Assembly (NCBI GenBank): GCA_905373605.1
Contig: CAJPTO010000031.1
Coordinates: forward strand, 1 to 20,345
Direction: 5' to 3'
DNA length: 20,345 nt
Source of the DNA: an uncultured Prevotella sp.
GTDB lineage: Bacteria > Bacteroidota > Bacteroidia > Bacteroidales > Bacteroidaceae
Part shown: piece by piece, positions 6,199-15,000 of the stretch
Layout of the letters: each line of letters begins with the position of its first letter
How positions within the stretch are numbered: position 1 is the first letter of the stretch
The notes under the pieces: model-generated
Databases searched by the model: none
The model's input: the letters and a program-made list of their open reading frames with translations, nothing else
Told to the model about the DNA's origin: nothing
Translations under genes and position numbers: made by a program

Positions 6199-8559
6199 TT
6201 AGCACTTGGCTTTGCCCGCTTTTTTCATCTTTTCAACGCATGCATCCACCACAGCCACAGCCGTTACGTTGACAATGTCCCTGACAGAAGCTTCGAAGTC
6301 GGTGAAGTGTATGGGTTTGTTTAAGCCCATTTGTATCGGGCCAATAATTTCGGTCTTGGGATTAAGAGCCTGCAAGAACTTGTAGCTGGCATTGGCACTG
6401 CTAAGATTGGGGAAGATAAGCGTGTTAACGTCTTTGTCTTTCAGCTTTGAGAAGGGGTACTTCTCATCCCTCATCTCCTTATTCAACGCAAAGTTCACCT
6501 GCATCTCGCCGTCAACAATCAAGTTTGGATAGTTGGCGTGCAGTTCATCCACAGCTTCGTGCACCTTTAGCGGACTTCCAATCTCGTCGCTTCCGAAATT
6601 AGAGTAACTAATCATTGCCATTACGGGCTTTTCATTGAAAAACTCCACCTTATCAGCGCTCAATCGGGCGATGTCAACAAGGAAATTGTTATCCGGATGC
6701 CTGTTGATGAGCGTGTCGGCAATGTAATACGTTCCTTTTTGCGAGTTAACGATGTGCATAGTGCCGAAGGTGTGGAAGCCTTCACGAACGCCAACCACCT
6801 CTGTTGCCACCTTGATTGTGTTGGAATACTTGGTGTACAGCCCCGTGATGAAGGCATCGGCATCACCCCTTTCCACCATCATCATGCCAAAATAGTTGCG
6901 TTCGTACATCTTGTCGTACGCTTCTTGGAAGGTATACCCCTTTCTGGCCAACTTTTCTGCCAAGTGTTTGGCATAGGTTGCGCGGCGGCGTTGCTCCTTG
7001 TCGGCGCGCATGTCGATGATTTCAATGCCGCTAAGGTCCAGTTTCAGTCGCTGTGCCTGTCGGTTAATGCGGTCGGGGTTGCCCAGCAGGATGGGGAAAC
7101 AGATGCCTTCGGCCTTGGCTTGCACGGCCGCTTTCATCATAGACGGGTGTCCACCTTCGGCATAAACCACGCGTTGAGGTTGCAAACGGGCCGTGTCGTG
7201 CAGTTTCCTTGTAAACACCGTTTCTTGTCCCAGCAGTTGCATCAGGCTGTTTTTGTATGCTTCCCAGTTGGTGATGGTTTTCCTAGCCACGCCGCTTTCG
7301 ATGGCCGCTTTGGCCACAGCGGCCGACACTTCGGTGATAAGTCGGGGGTCAACGGGTTTGGGAATGAAGTAAAGCGGCCCGAAGGTAAGGTCGTTAACGC
7401 GGTAAATGTCGTTGACAACATCGGGAACAGGTTGCTTGGCCAAGTCGGCAATGGCGTGCACGGCGGCCATTTTCATCTCCTCGTTGATGGCCGTGGCATG
7501 CACATCCAATGCTCCACGGAAGATGTAAGGGAAACCAATGACGTTGTTTATTTGGTTGGGATAGTCGGAACGCCCCGTGGAGATGAGCACATCGGGGCGC
7601 GAAGCCATAGCATCTTCGTAAGATATTTCGGGAACAGGGTTTGCCAAGGCGAACACAATGGGCTTATCGGCCATCGAACGCACCATTTCTTTGCTAAGGA
7701 TGTTGCCTTTAGAGAGTCCAACAAACACGTCGGCCCCCTTAATTGCTTCTTCTAAGGTGTGGATGTCGCGGCGTTCGGTGGCGAAGAGTCGCTTTTGTTC
7801 GTTCAGGTTTTCTCGGTCGGACGAGATAACTCCCTTAGAGTCTAGCATCACGACGTTTTCTTTTTTCGCCCCCAATGCGAGGTAAAGTTTGGTGCAACTG
7901 ATGGCGGCAGCCCCTGCTCCATTAACAACGATGCGCACGTTTTTGATGTCTTTTCCTGCCACTTCCAACGCATTTTTCAGTCCGGCAGCCGAAATGATGG
8001 CCGTTCCGTGCTGGTCGTCGTGCATCACGGGAATGTCTAGCGTTCTCTTGAGCCTTTCTTCGATGTAGAAACACTCGGGAGCCTTGATGTCTTCGAGGTT
8101 GATGCCGCCGAAAGTAGGTGCTATTTTCTCAACCGTTTCGCAGAATTTCTCTGGATCTTTCTCTGCGAGCTCGATGTCGAACACGTCAATGCCGCCGTAA
8201 ATCTTAAACAAGAGCCCCTTACCTTCCATAACAGGCTTGCCGCTCATCGCTCCGATGTCGCCAAGTCCCAGCACGGCTGTGCCATTACTGATTACGGCCA
8301 CGAGGTTTCCCTTGTCGGTATACTTGTAAACATCGTCGGGATTGGCTTGTATTTCCAAGCATGGGTAGGCCACTCCTGGCGAATAAGCCAAGCTAAGGTC
8401 TGTTTGGGTGTGGTATGGTTTGGTGGGACGAACCTCAATTTTACCAGGGCGTCCACTCTGATGGTAGCTTAATGCAGCTTCTTTGGTAACTTTCACCATT
8501 TTTGCAGAATTGATTAATGAGGCAAAGTCGCTCTCGGCGCGTGTTCCTTTTTTCGCCAT
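6199..8559 (-). CDS. maeB: NADP-dependent malic enzyme with C-terminal phosphotransacetylase-like domain
   Basis: This 786-residue cytoplasmic enzyme oxidatively decarboxylates malate to pyruvate and CO2, making NADPH. The catalytic half (about 1-425) has AYSPGVAYP (Tyr59), GKGLLFKIYGGIDVFDIE, the metal-binding ED pair (156-157) in LEDIKAPE, HDDQHGT (D181, D182), a Rossmann VVNGAGAAA (211-219) and ALANPVPEI. The tail (about 430-786) resembles phosphate acetyltransferase. In characterised MaeB enzymes this domain is not a working transacetylase but binds acetyl-CoA as an allosteric inhibitor. The length matches the two-domain MaeB family. It stands alone, divergent from a TetR gene, with its own terminator. 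Gene and product are firm; NADP preference follows the family and was not checked residue by residue. Confidence 0.95.
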   Translation of the reverse strand: MAKKGTRAESDFASLINSAKMVKVTKEAALSYHQSGRPGKIEVRPTKPYHTQTDLSLAYSPGVAYPCLEIQANPDDVYKYTDKGNLVAVISNGTAVLGLGDIGAMSGKPVMEGKGLLFKIYGGIDVFDIELAEKDPEKFCETVEKIAPTFGGINLEDIKAPECFYIEERLKRTLDIPVMHDDQHGTAIISAAGLKNALEVAGKDIKNVRIVVNGAGAAAISCTKLYLALGAKKENVVMLDSKGVISSDRENLNEQKRLFATERRDIHTLEEAIKGADVFVGLSKGNILSKEMVRSMADKPIVFALANPVPEISYEDAMASRPDVLISTGRSDYPNQINNVIGFPYIFRGALDVHATAINEEMKMAAVHAIADLAKQPVPDVVNDIYRVNDLTFGPLYFIPKPVDPRLITEVSAAVAKAAIESGVARKTITNWEAYKNSLMQLLGQETVFTRKLHDTARLQPQRVVYAEGGHPSMMKAAVQAKAEGICFPILLGNPDRINRQAQRLKLDLSGIEIIDMRADKEQRRRATYAKHLAEKLARKGYTFQEAYDKMYERNYFGMMMVERGDADAFITGLYTKYSNTIKVATEVVGVREGFHTFGTMHIVNSQKGTYYIADTLINRHPDNNFLVDIARLSADKVEFFNEKPVMAMISYSNFGSDEIGSPLKVHEAVDELHANYPNLIVDGEMQVNFALNKEMRDEKYPFSKLKDKDVNTLIFPNLSSANASYKFLQALNPKTEIIGPIQMGLNKPIHFTDFEASVRDIVNVTAVAVVDACVEKMKKAGKAKC

Positions 8560-8620
8560 TCACGTCTTTTGCCATCTTATGTGATTAATTTGAGCGTTGT
8601 ATTTATTGATAAACGTTATA

Positions 8621-8642
8621 CGCTGAAAACAGCGCAAAGGTA
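8621..8642 (-). promoter_or_regulatory. maeB promoter -7 box with adjoining palindrome
   Basis: On the minus strand TACCTTTG (8642-8635) fits the Bacteroidetes TAnnTTTG box; the -33 match (TTTC or TTTT, 18-19 nt upstream) is partial. Immediately downstream lies the perfect palindrome CGCTG-AAAA-CAGCG (8621-8634), covering the expected transcription start. It may be an operator, possibly for the divergent TetR protein, or a 5'-end mRNA hairpin. The leader to the maeB ATG is about 70 nt. Confidence 0.45.
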
Positions 8643-8665
8643 GTAAAAAAGGCTTAAAACGAAAA

Positions 8666-8693
8666 TTTGTTCATCATATTTTTTGTAACTTTG
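8666..8693 (+). promoter_or_regulatory. Promoter of the TetR gene
   Basis: TAACTTTG at 8686-8693 matches TAnnTTTG exactly and is 19 nt before the ATG at 8713. A TTTG at 8666-8669 is the best -33 candidate, but its 16-nt spacer is shorter than usual. The leader would be very short. Confidence 0.5.
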
Positions 8694-8712
8694 CGAGTAA
8701 ATACGGACAATC

Positions 8713-9369
8713 ATGGAGCAACAAGACATATATTCCGCCTATCGCAAAGAGTTGAAAGAACGCATTCTGGTAACATCCATGCAGGCTTTTAAGCAGCGTG
8801 ACATACGAAGTGTGCGCATGGACGACATTGCAACGAAGCTTGGCATCTCTAAGCGCACGATATACGAACTCTATGCCAACAAGGAAGAGTTGTTGCTCGA
8901 TGGCATTATGCGTGAGGATAGGGAGAGAAAGCGCGACTCTCAACTGTTTGCGCAGGACGAGAGCCACACGGTGATGGACATCATTTTCCATGTCTACAAC
9001 CGCGAGATGGCTGATATGGCCACGATTAACCCATTGTTTTTCAGTGAGCTGACTAAGTATTCGCGCGTAATAAAGTATCTTACAAACAAGACAGAAAAGG
9101 ACCATCAAGAGGCACTGGACTTCATTAAGCGGGGCATTGATGAAGGTTATTTTGTGACATCCTTCGACTATAATGTTGTGTTGAACTTCATTTCGTTTTC
9201 TTCGAAGCTAGTAATGGGCGAGCAAATGTTTCAGGCTTACGATGCCAATTATTTGTTTACAAATGTGGCTGTGTTGTTTCTTCGTGGCTTTTGCACAGCC
9301 AAAGGGGTGGATTTCATTGATAATGTTTTGCTTAAAGACACTTGTTGCAGCAAACAAAGCTCTAAATGA
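8713..9369 (+). CDS. TetR/AcrR family transcriptional regulator
   Basis: The N-terminus is a typical TetR DNA-binding domain: a first helix (LKERILVTSMQAFKQRD, 14-30) and the helix-turn-helix MDDIATKLGISKRTIYELYA (36-55) followed by NKEELLLDGI. The remaining roughly 150 residues are the variable helical ligand-binding and dimerisation domain, so the inducer cannot be read. It is 218 residues, normal for the family. It diverges from maeB across 153 bp, so autoregulation and control of maeB are plausible; the palindrome at 8621-8634 is a candidate site. No efflux pump gene, the most common TetR target, is adjacent. The C-terminus ends Cys-Cys-Ser-Lys. Confidence 0.9.
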   Translation: MEQQDIYSAYRKELKERILVTSMQAFKQRDIRSVRMDDIATKLGISKRTIYELYANKEELLLDGIMREDRERKRDSQLFAQDESHTVMDIIFHVYNREMADMATINPLFFSELTKYSRVIKYLTNKTEKDHQEALDFIKRGIDEGYFVTSFDYNVVLNFISFSSKLVMGEQMFQAYDANYLFTNVAVLFLRGFCTAKGVDFIDNVLLKDTCCSKQSSK

Positions 9370-9403
9370 AGGGCATTTTGTGCCGAGATTGAGTGTACAA
9401 CGC

Positions 9404-9513
9404 TGCATGTAGTGCTGTTGCACGACTTTTGTAGTTAGGCTATAAGACGCTTGTAGCGTCTGTTCAAGGTGCTTGTAGCCGCACGACAAAAGCCTTGTTG
9501 CTGTGTAGCAGCA
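9404..9513. repeat. Degenerate 22-bp-period tandem repeat
   Basis: The core TGTAG (or TGTTG) recurs at 9408, 9430, 9452, 9474 and 9496, exactly 22 bp apart. Units 9448-9469 and 9470-9491 share GCTTGTAGC. One unit contains TAGCGTCTG, which also occurs in the 22-bp array at 16194-16303. The repeat fills most of the gap between the convergent TetR and unknown-helical-protein genes, has no open reading frame, and merges into a terminator hairpin. Confidence 0.65.
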
Positions 9514-9531
9514 GGCTTTAGCATGTTTTTT
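9489..9531 (+). terminator. Terminator after the TetR gene
   Basis: AAAGCCT (9489-9495) pairs with AGGCTTT (9513-9519), with an inner GCTG/CAGC stem (9500-9503 with 9509-9512) and loop TGTAG. A run of six T follows at 9526-9531. This is a plus-strand intrinsic terminator about 120 nt after the TetR stop. The hairpin is formed partly from the last repeat unit. Confidence 0.6.
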
Positions 9532-9556
9532 CGGTTGCAAACGCCCCCTTTACCTT

Positions 9557-10273
9557 TCAGTTGTCTGTCTTAGTTAGCCTTTCCATTTCGAGTTGTAGCT
9601 CTTCTTGAATAACATTATATCGCTCTTGGGTGTGCACCACGGCCAAGAACAAGTCGTGAAGGTCTTTGGCTTTGTCCACATGTTGTGCAATGGTGGGCTT
9701 GCCATTCACCAGCAAGTCTACGTTGTCTAACACCATTCTGATAACCGTTGTCTGCTTAAACTGTTGTAATGCAGACTTAGTTTGCAGGCCACAGCTGTAT
9801 GCACGCAGGATGGTTCTCACCAAAAGCCTGATGTTTTGTTCCTCGTTGGTTCTGGTATGACCCTCAGATGCCCCTTCGTTATCCGTTTCGCTATTTAGGC
9901 CTTGTAAAACCGAGCCGCGCAACAGGGCATCGAAGTTGGCCTTATAGGCATTAACCATAGCTTGGAATACGCGTTCTTCGCCACAAATCACCTTGAATAA
10001 CCCGGCCACATCGGCATTGCCTCGCGTCCTTTGCGCGTCGAGTTCGGGTTGCAACTGCTCCAAACTCTCGTGATGAATAACGCCAAGGATGGGCATCATC
10101 ACAAAGGCATAGTGGGATGATACCTTTTCATAAAAGTTGAGTAATGCCTTGATGAGCGGTTGTTGTTCGCCTTGTTTCAGGTTATTTGCATCGATAACAC
10201 CGTTCGCAAATCCGTCGAAAAAGGCGCGAACCAGCGTGTTTTGGGTATGTATCCGGCTTTGTTTATCTTTCAT
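9557..10273 (-). CDS. Unrecognised helical protein, translationally coupled to queG
   Basis: I do not recognise this 238-residue protein. It has no signal peptide or membrane segment and is predicted mostly helical, with few Cys residues. A polar low-complexity linker lies near residues 125-145 (SETDNEGASEGHTRTNEEQ). The C-terminus is a Leu/Glu-rich helix (QERYNVIQEELQLEMERL) that may form a coiled coil. Its ATG overlaps the queG stop (ATGA, 10270-10273), so the two are almost certainly translated from one mRNA. It is the last gene of the deacetylase-queG block. Some Bacteroidetes DUF families have a similar size and helical make-up, but I could not confirm membership in any. Confidence 0.7.
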   Translation of the reverse strand: MKDKQSRIHTQNTLVRAFFDGFANGVIDANNLKQGEQQPLIKALLNFYEKVSSHYAFVMMPILGVIHHESLEQLQPELDAQRTRGNADVAGLFKVICGEERVFQAMVNAYKANFDALLRGSVLQGLNSETDNEGASEGHTRTNEEQNIRLLVRTILRAYSCGLQTKSALQQFKQTTVIRMVLDNVDLLVNGKPTIAQHVDKAKDLHDLFLAVVHTQERYNVIQEELQLEMERLTKTDN

Positions 10274-11328
10274 TGTTTATCGTTGTTGTTGCTTTTTGTG
10301 GTGTTGTCGGGGTCGTTCCCCTTCGTGGCTTTCTGCTGTTGGTAAGCTTCCACCGCCTTGATGTTGCGCATCAGTCCGGCATACTTTGCCCTTTTCACTG
10401 CACTGCCTTTGAAAAGTCGCTTATAATCGTCTTCGCTAAGGTTGTGCCATTGTTCCCTTGTCATGTTCATCAGTTCGGGTTTTGGTGCCATTTCCTCAAT
10501 GTTGGTGGCAATGGGATGGGCATTCCAAGGGCAAACGGTTTGGCATCTGTCGCATCCGTAGATGGTGTCGCCCATAGCTTGGGCTATGTTTGGCTGCAAA
10601 TTGCCGCGATATTCGATGGTTTGGTACGACAAGCAACGCTGCGCATCGAAGAGGAAAGATTTCTCACCCTGCGTATCTAGCCATGTACCGAGAGCTTTCG
10701 TTGGGCATATGTCTATGCATTTGTGGCAGTTGCCGCAACGGTTAGGCATTTCCTCATCATATTCTAGCTCGATGTTTAGAAACAATTCGCCTAGCACGAA
10801 CATGCTTCCAGCCTTGGGAATGATGAGTTGGTGGTTGCGTCCAGTCCATCCCAAGCCTGCTTTTACTGCCCAGTAGCGTTCAAGGATGGGAGCACTGTCG
10901 CAGAAAACCCTGAACATTGGCCTTTCATCTTGCAGGGAATCGCAGGCCGAAGTGTCGCTTTCAATGTAAGGTTGGAAGCTGAAATGTGCGGCTAGTTGTC
11001 GCAACTTGCCTTTCACCACCTCGTGATAGTCTTGTCCGTAGGCATAACTGGCCAACTGATATTGGCCTTGTGGGATGCGTTGTGCAGGTGCATAGCTCAT
11101 GGCTACGCACACAATCGACTTCAAACCGGGCATTAGCAGCAGGGGGTTAAGGCGTTTGTCGGTGTAATTGGCCATGTAAGCCATCTCGGCAAAACATCCA
11201 TTGTCGAGCCATTTGCCCACTTGCTCGGCCGTTTTAGGGTCAACGGGTGCGGCCTTGGCAATGCCACAGGCAAAAAAACCGAGGCGTTTGGCCTCGGCTT
11301 TGATGTCATTCGAAAGTCTTAAACTCAT
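10270..11328 (-). CDS. queG: Epoxyqueuosine reductase
   Basis: This 352-residue cytoplasmic enzyme performs the last step of queuosine synthesis, reducing epoxyqueuosine in the tRNA wobble position with cobalamin and two 4Fe-4S clusters. Visible marks are the catalytic Asp144 region FCDSAPILERYWAVKAGLGW, followed by TGRNHQLI. The first ferredoxin-like motif is CGNCHKCIDICP (C198, C201, C204, C208). The second is CDRCQTVCPWN (C259, C262, C266), with C232 as a further ligand candidate. It is slightly shorter than E. coli or Bacillus QueG and ends in a low-complexity Asn/Lys tail instead of a full HEAT-like C-terminal region. It overlaps the upstream deacetylase by 23 nt and the downstream gene by 4 nt. 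Cobalamin-assembly genes lie 7 kb away. Confidence 0.95.
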   Translation of the reverse strand: MSLRLSNDIKAEAKRLGFFACGIAKAAPVDPKTAEQVGKWLDNGCFAEMAYMANYTDKRLNPLLLMPGLKSIVCVAMSYAPAQRIPQGQYQLASYAYGQDYHEVVKGKLRQLAAHFSFQPYIESDTSACDSLQDERPMFRVFCDSAPILERYWAVKAGLGWTGRNHQLIIPKAGSMFVLGELFLNIELEYDEEMPNRCGNCHKCIDICPTKALGTWLDTQGEKSFLFDAQRCLSYQTIEYRGNLQPNIAQAMGDTIYGCDRCQTVCPWNAHPIATNIEEMAPKPELMNMTREQWHNLSEDDYKRLFKGSAVKRAKYAGLMRNIKAVEAYQQQKATKGNDPDNTTKSNNNDKQ

Positions 11329-11917
11329 ACCCTTGTTCCTTTAACCATTCTAACGCCTGCGGTAAGGCAAAATGAAGTTTGTCGATACTTTTCAGCGAGT
11401 CGTGGAAAGTGATGATGGAACCATTGCGCGCATAGCGTTTCACGTTGTTAAGCACGTCTTCGGCAGTCATCCATTTCGAGTAATCGCGCGTCACAAGATC
11501 CCACATCACCACCTTGTATTGCCTGCTAAGCCATGCATATTGGCTGATGCGCATCCATCCATGCGGCGGCCTGAAGAGGTTGGAATGTATCAGCTCGCTG
11601 GCTTTTTTTGCATTTTCGGTGTACGTCTTGATGGTGTGCTTCGCGCCACCCATGTGGTTATAGGTGTGGTTTCCCACCCTGTGTCCTTCGTCTATTATGC
11701 GTTGGTACAGTTCGGGATGCCTTTCCACGTTCTCGCCCACCATGAAGAATGTGGCTTTCGCCCCGAAATTGGCCAACGTTTCGAGGATGAAAGGCGTTGA
11801 TTCGGGTATCGGGCCATCGTCGAAAGTGAGGTAAACAGAACGGTCGTGCTTATCCATACGCCACAAGGCATGCGGATAAAGCCAACGTAACCATATTGCG
11901 GGTTGTTCTATTATCAT
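11306..11917 (-). CDS. Polysaccharide deacetylase (NodB homology domain, CE4)
   Basis: This 203-residue protein is essentially a single NodB domain that removes N- or O-acetyl groups from a glycan using a divalent metal. All five motifs are present: TFDDGP (31-36, D33 and D34), HTYNH (84-88), RPPHG (116-120), the WDLVTRDY stretch (139-146) and FHDS (171-174, His172). Residues look intact, so it should be active; the substrate (peptidoglycan, capsule or another glycan) cannot be told. No signal peptide is seen. The N-terminus (IIEQPAIWLRWLYPHALWRM) is only mildly hydrophobic, so the protein may be cytoplasmic or membrane-associated. It starts the overlapping block with queG. No consensus promoter is visible in its 125-bp upstream gap, which is mostly an inverted repeat. 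Confidence 0.9.
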   Translation of the reverse strand: MIIEQPAIWLRWLYPHALWRMDKHDRSVYLTFDDGPIPESTPFILETLANFGAKATFFMVGENVERHPELYQRIIDEGHRVGNHTYNHMGGAKHTIKTYTENAKKASELIHSNLFRPPHGWMRISQYAWLSRQYKVVMWDLVTRDYSKWMTAEDVLNNVKRYARNGSIITFHDSLKSIDKLHFALPQALEWLKEQGYEFKTFE

Positions 11918-11944
11918 CTTTCAATCGGTGCATTTAGGCTTATG

Positions 11945-12018
11945 GCAGGTGCAACAGGGGCGTTTCGCCTTGTCCACAGGCTTTGTTGTGGGGTGGAACA
12001 ACCCCTTGTTGCACCTGC
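11945..12018. repeat. 74-bp inverted repeat between DUF2723 and deacetylase genes
   Basis: GCAGGTGCAACAGGGG (11945-11960) is the inverse of 12002-12018 apart from one extra base. Between the arms are further pairings: GGCGTTTCGCC (11959-11969) and TCCAC/GTGGA with CCACA/TGTGG (11973-11998). On the minus strand it follows the DUF2723 stop by about 25 nt and precedes the deacetylase ATG by about 28 nt. There is no U-tract. It may be a processing or attenuation hairpin, or a remnant insertion. Confidence 0.6.
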
Positions 12019-12042
12019 ATCACGCGCACAGGTGTTCAATTT

Positions 12043-15000
12043 TTATTCTTCTTCCAAGGGCATCGCGCCGCCCTTTTCCTGATATTGCTTGAAGAGCATG
12101 TTCAGCTTTCCTTCCATTTGCGAGGCCAATTTCTTGTCGGCCATAGCCATAACTCCGGCTGCTTGCCTGAGAATGTAAATGTGGAACATGCAATCGTTCA
12201 TTGAATTGGCGAATCGAGTGCCGTCAAGCGACATGTACCAATTAAGGTATTGCTGCGAGTTTGTCCACACTGCGTTGGCCACTTCCTTGGCTTTTGCTGT
12301 TTGTCCGAGCATTGCATAAGCCCTGGCGATGTCCAATCCGCCGTTCATATAGTTGTAAGGAATGTTGTAGGCGGGCAGCTCTTTCTCGGCCTTTTGCAAC
12401 ACCTTGTTGGCCTTTTGCTTGTCGCCCTCGGCTATAAGGTGCAGTGCCAGCTGCGCCATGATGCGGCGATGTGTGTAGCACATGCGCATAATTGTTTCGT
12501 CGATGTATACGCCCTTGCGCGACAACCCACCGTATCTGTAGCGGTTCATCACGTTGTTGTAGGTCTTTTGCGTATCGAAATTCTTCGCTCCTGCCTTGTT
12601 TGTGGTGAAGGGCGTGATGCGGTTGGCAATTCCCTCTTGCACAAAGTTGTCGCCCAGGTTCATGTAATTCTCCTGCCCGACGGTAGAAGCAACGTAGATA
12701 GGACGCACCCAATTGCATTGTGCAATCATCTCGAGCATCATCAAGTCGCCTTTGTACAGGGCGTTTTTGCCTTTGAGCGAAATCACCATGCGGTCTGGGA
12801 TGGTGTCGCTTGCCATCATCATGCCGCTCTTCTTCACTGCTTCCTTGTCTATTGTTACATAAACGGTGTCGGTAGGAATGAAGTGGTTGTCCTTATCCTT
12901 GGAGCGAACCCAGTATTTGAGTATGTTTTTCAGCTCAAATGGGTTGTCGCCATACTTGGCTTTGGCCTGTTCTGGGTAGTTCTTATAGAAGTCGAGCAGC
13001 TCTTGCTTGGCTCGTGGTTCCACTTCAACATATTCGTTCGTACCCGAACAGAACTCAATTCTTGGCCATGTGATGGGAACAGAGGGCGAATTGTAGGCCG
13101 GACGCTTCATTTGGTCGATGTACCAGTCGGTTTGCAAGTAACTTAGGTTGCAAACGCGCGCATCGGTGCGCACACCCTCCACCTCTTGGTTGTACCACAA
13201 GGGGAATGTGTCGTTGTCGCCGTTGGTGAAGATGATGGGATTGCCTTGGTCTTGCAGGGTCATCAGGTAGTTTTGTCCGAAGTCTCTGCAAGTATCCCTG
13301 TGGCTGCGGTCGTGGTCGTCCCAGTTTTGCGAAGCCATTTGGATGGGAATGAAAAGACACAGCACAGCCACAACGGCCGAAATGATGGTACCTTCCACCT
13401 TAACGCGCTTCTTTAGCAAGTCGATGATAGCTGCAACGCCCAATCCGCACCAGATGGCAAAGGCATAGAACGATGCTGCATAGGCATAGTCGCGTTCACG
13501 AGGTTGCGAAGGCGTTTGGTTAAGGTAGATAACGATGGCCAATCCCGTCATGAAGAACAGGAAGAACACCACCCAGAACTGCCTGATGCCGCGTCTTCCG
13601 CGGAAAGCTTGCCAGAATAGGCCGATAAGTCCCAGCAAAAGCGGCAAGCAATAGTACACGTTGTGCCCTTTGTTGTCTTTGAGATCGTCGGGCATCTTGC
13701 TTTGGTCGCCCAGTCGTGCGTTGTCTATGAAGCTAATGCCCGATAGCCAGTTGCCATGTTCCAGTTCTCCGTTGCCTTGCATGTCGTTTTGCCTGCCGGC
13801 AAAGTTCCACATGAAGTACCGCCAATACATGAAGTTGCACTGATACGAAAGGAAAAAGCGGATGTTGTCCATCTGGCTGGGCATCTTAACCATGATTGTT
13901 TCTCCGCATCTGTCGTAAGGCACTTCCGAACCGTCGATGCCACCGAGCCAATCGTTGTAAGATTGTGCGTGAAGTGGGCTCCACATGCGTGGGAAGAGCA
14001 TGTTTTGTGCGTAGACATACTTGTTTTTGCGGCTTACAACGAAGTAAGAGTCTTTCTCGTCTTTGCTGGCTTTCTCCTTACGCTGATAGATGGGTGCTCC
14101 TTCTTTCACTCGGGGCTTGCAAATGTTGCCGTCGCGGTCTAGTTGCATTTGCGAAGTGAATGCCTGACCATAAAGCAATGGGCGGTCTCCATATTGGTCA
14201 CGGCTGAGGTAAGAGCCCAAAGTGAAGATGTCTTCGGGCGAGTTTTGGTCCATCGGGGGGTTAGCCAACGAACGGATAACGATAACAGCGTAGCTGGAAT
14301 AGCCTATCATCAGCATCAGCAAGCAAAGCAACACCGTGTTTTTCATGCGTGATGTGATGAGTGGAACCAGTTTCTTCATCTCGTTTTTGCGCTTGTATTG
14401 AAGCACATAATATAGAATGCCGAGAACAACGATGCCGATAAAGAAAGCCGACCAGCCGTATCCGTAGAACGGAACGCCGAGCAATCCGAAGGCTACGATG
14501 AAGGAAATGTTCTCCCTTCGTTCGCTTTTCTGTTGGTAGCTTTCGTAAATGGCCCAGATCACTGCGCCCACCAAAAGCACGATATATACCACTTCGCCCG
14601 TGTTGAAGGGCATGCCAAGTGTGTTTACAAAGAACAATTCGAACCATCCGCCAACGGTGATGATGCCTGGAACAACGCCATAGAGCACGGCTGCCACAAG
14701 AACGAAGGAAACAAGGAGGGCAAGTAGCGAACCTTTAACCTCGATGTTGGGGAACTTGCGATAGACAAACACCAACACAATGGCGGGAATGCAGAGCAAG
14801 TTAAGCAAGTGAACACCGATGCTAAGCCCTGTCATGTACATGATAAGCACAAGCCAACGGTCGCTATGTGGCTCGTCGGCGTGGTCTTCCCACTTCAGTA
14901 TGAGCCAGAACACAATGGCGGTGAAAGCCGAAGAGTAGGCATAAACCTCGCCTTCAACGGCACTGAACCAGAACGTGTCGCTGAAAGTGTAGATCAGCGC

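Noticed and set aside
6697..7755. 352-codon frame on the plus strand inside maeB
   Set aside because: It is antisense to a fully conserved malic enzyme and is His/Val/Gly-rich without any motif; it is a shadow frame.
12250..13146. 298-codon frame on the plus strand inside the DUF2723 gene
   Set aside because: It is antisense to a long conserved gene, with no domain or promoter of its own.
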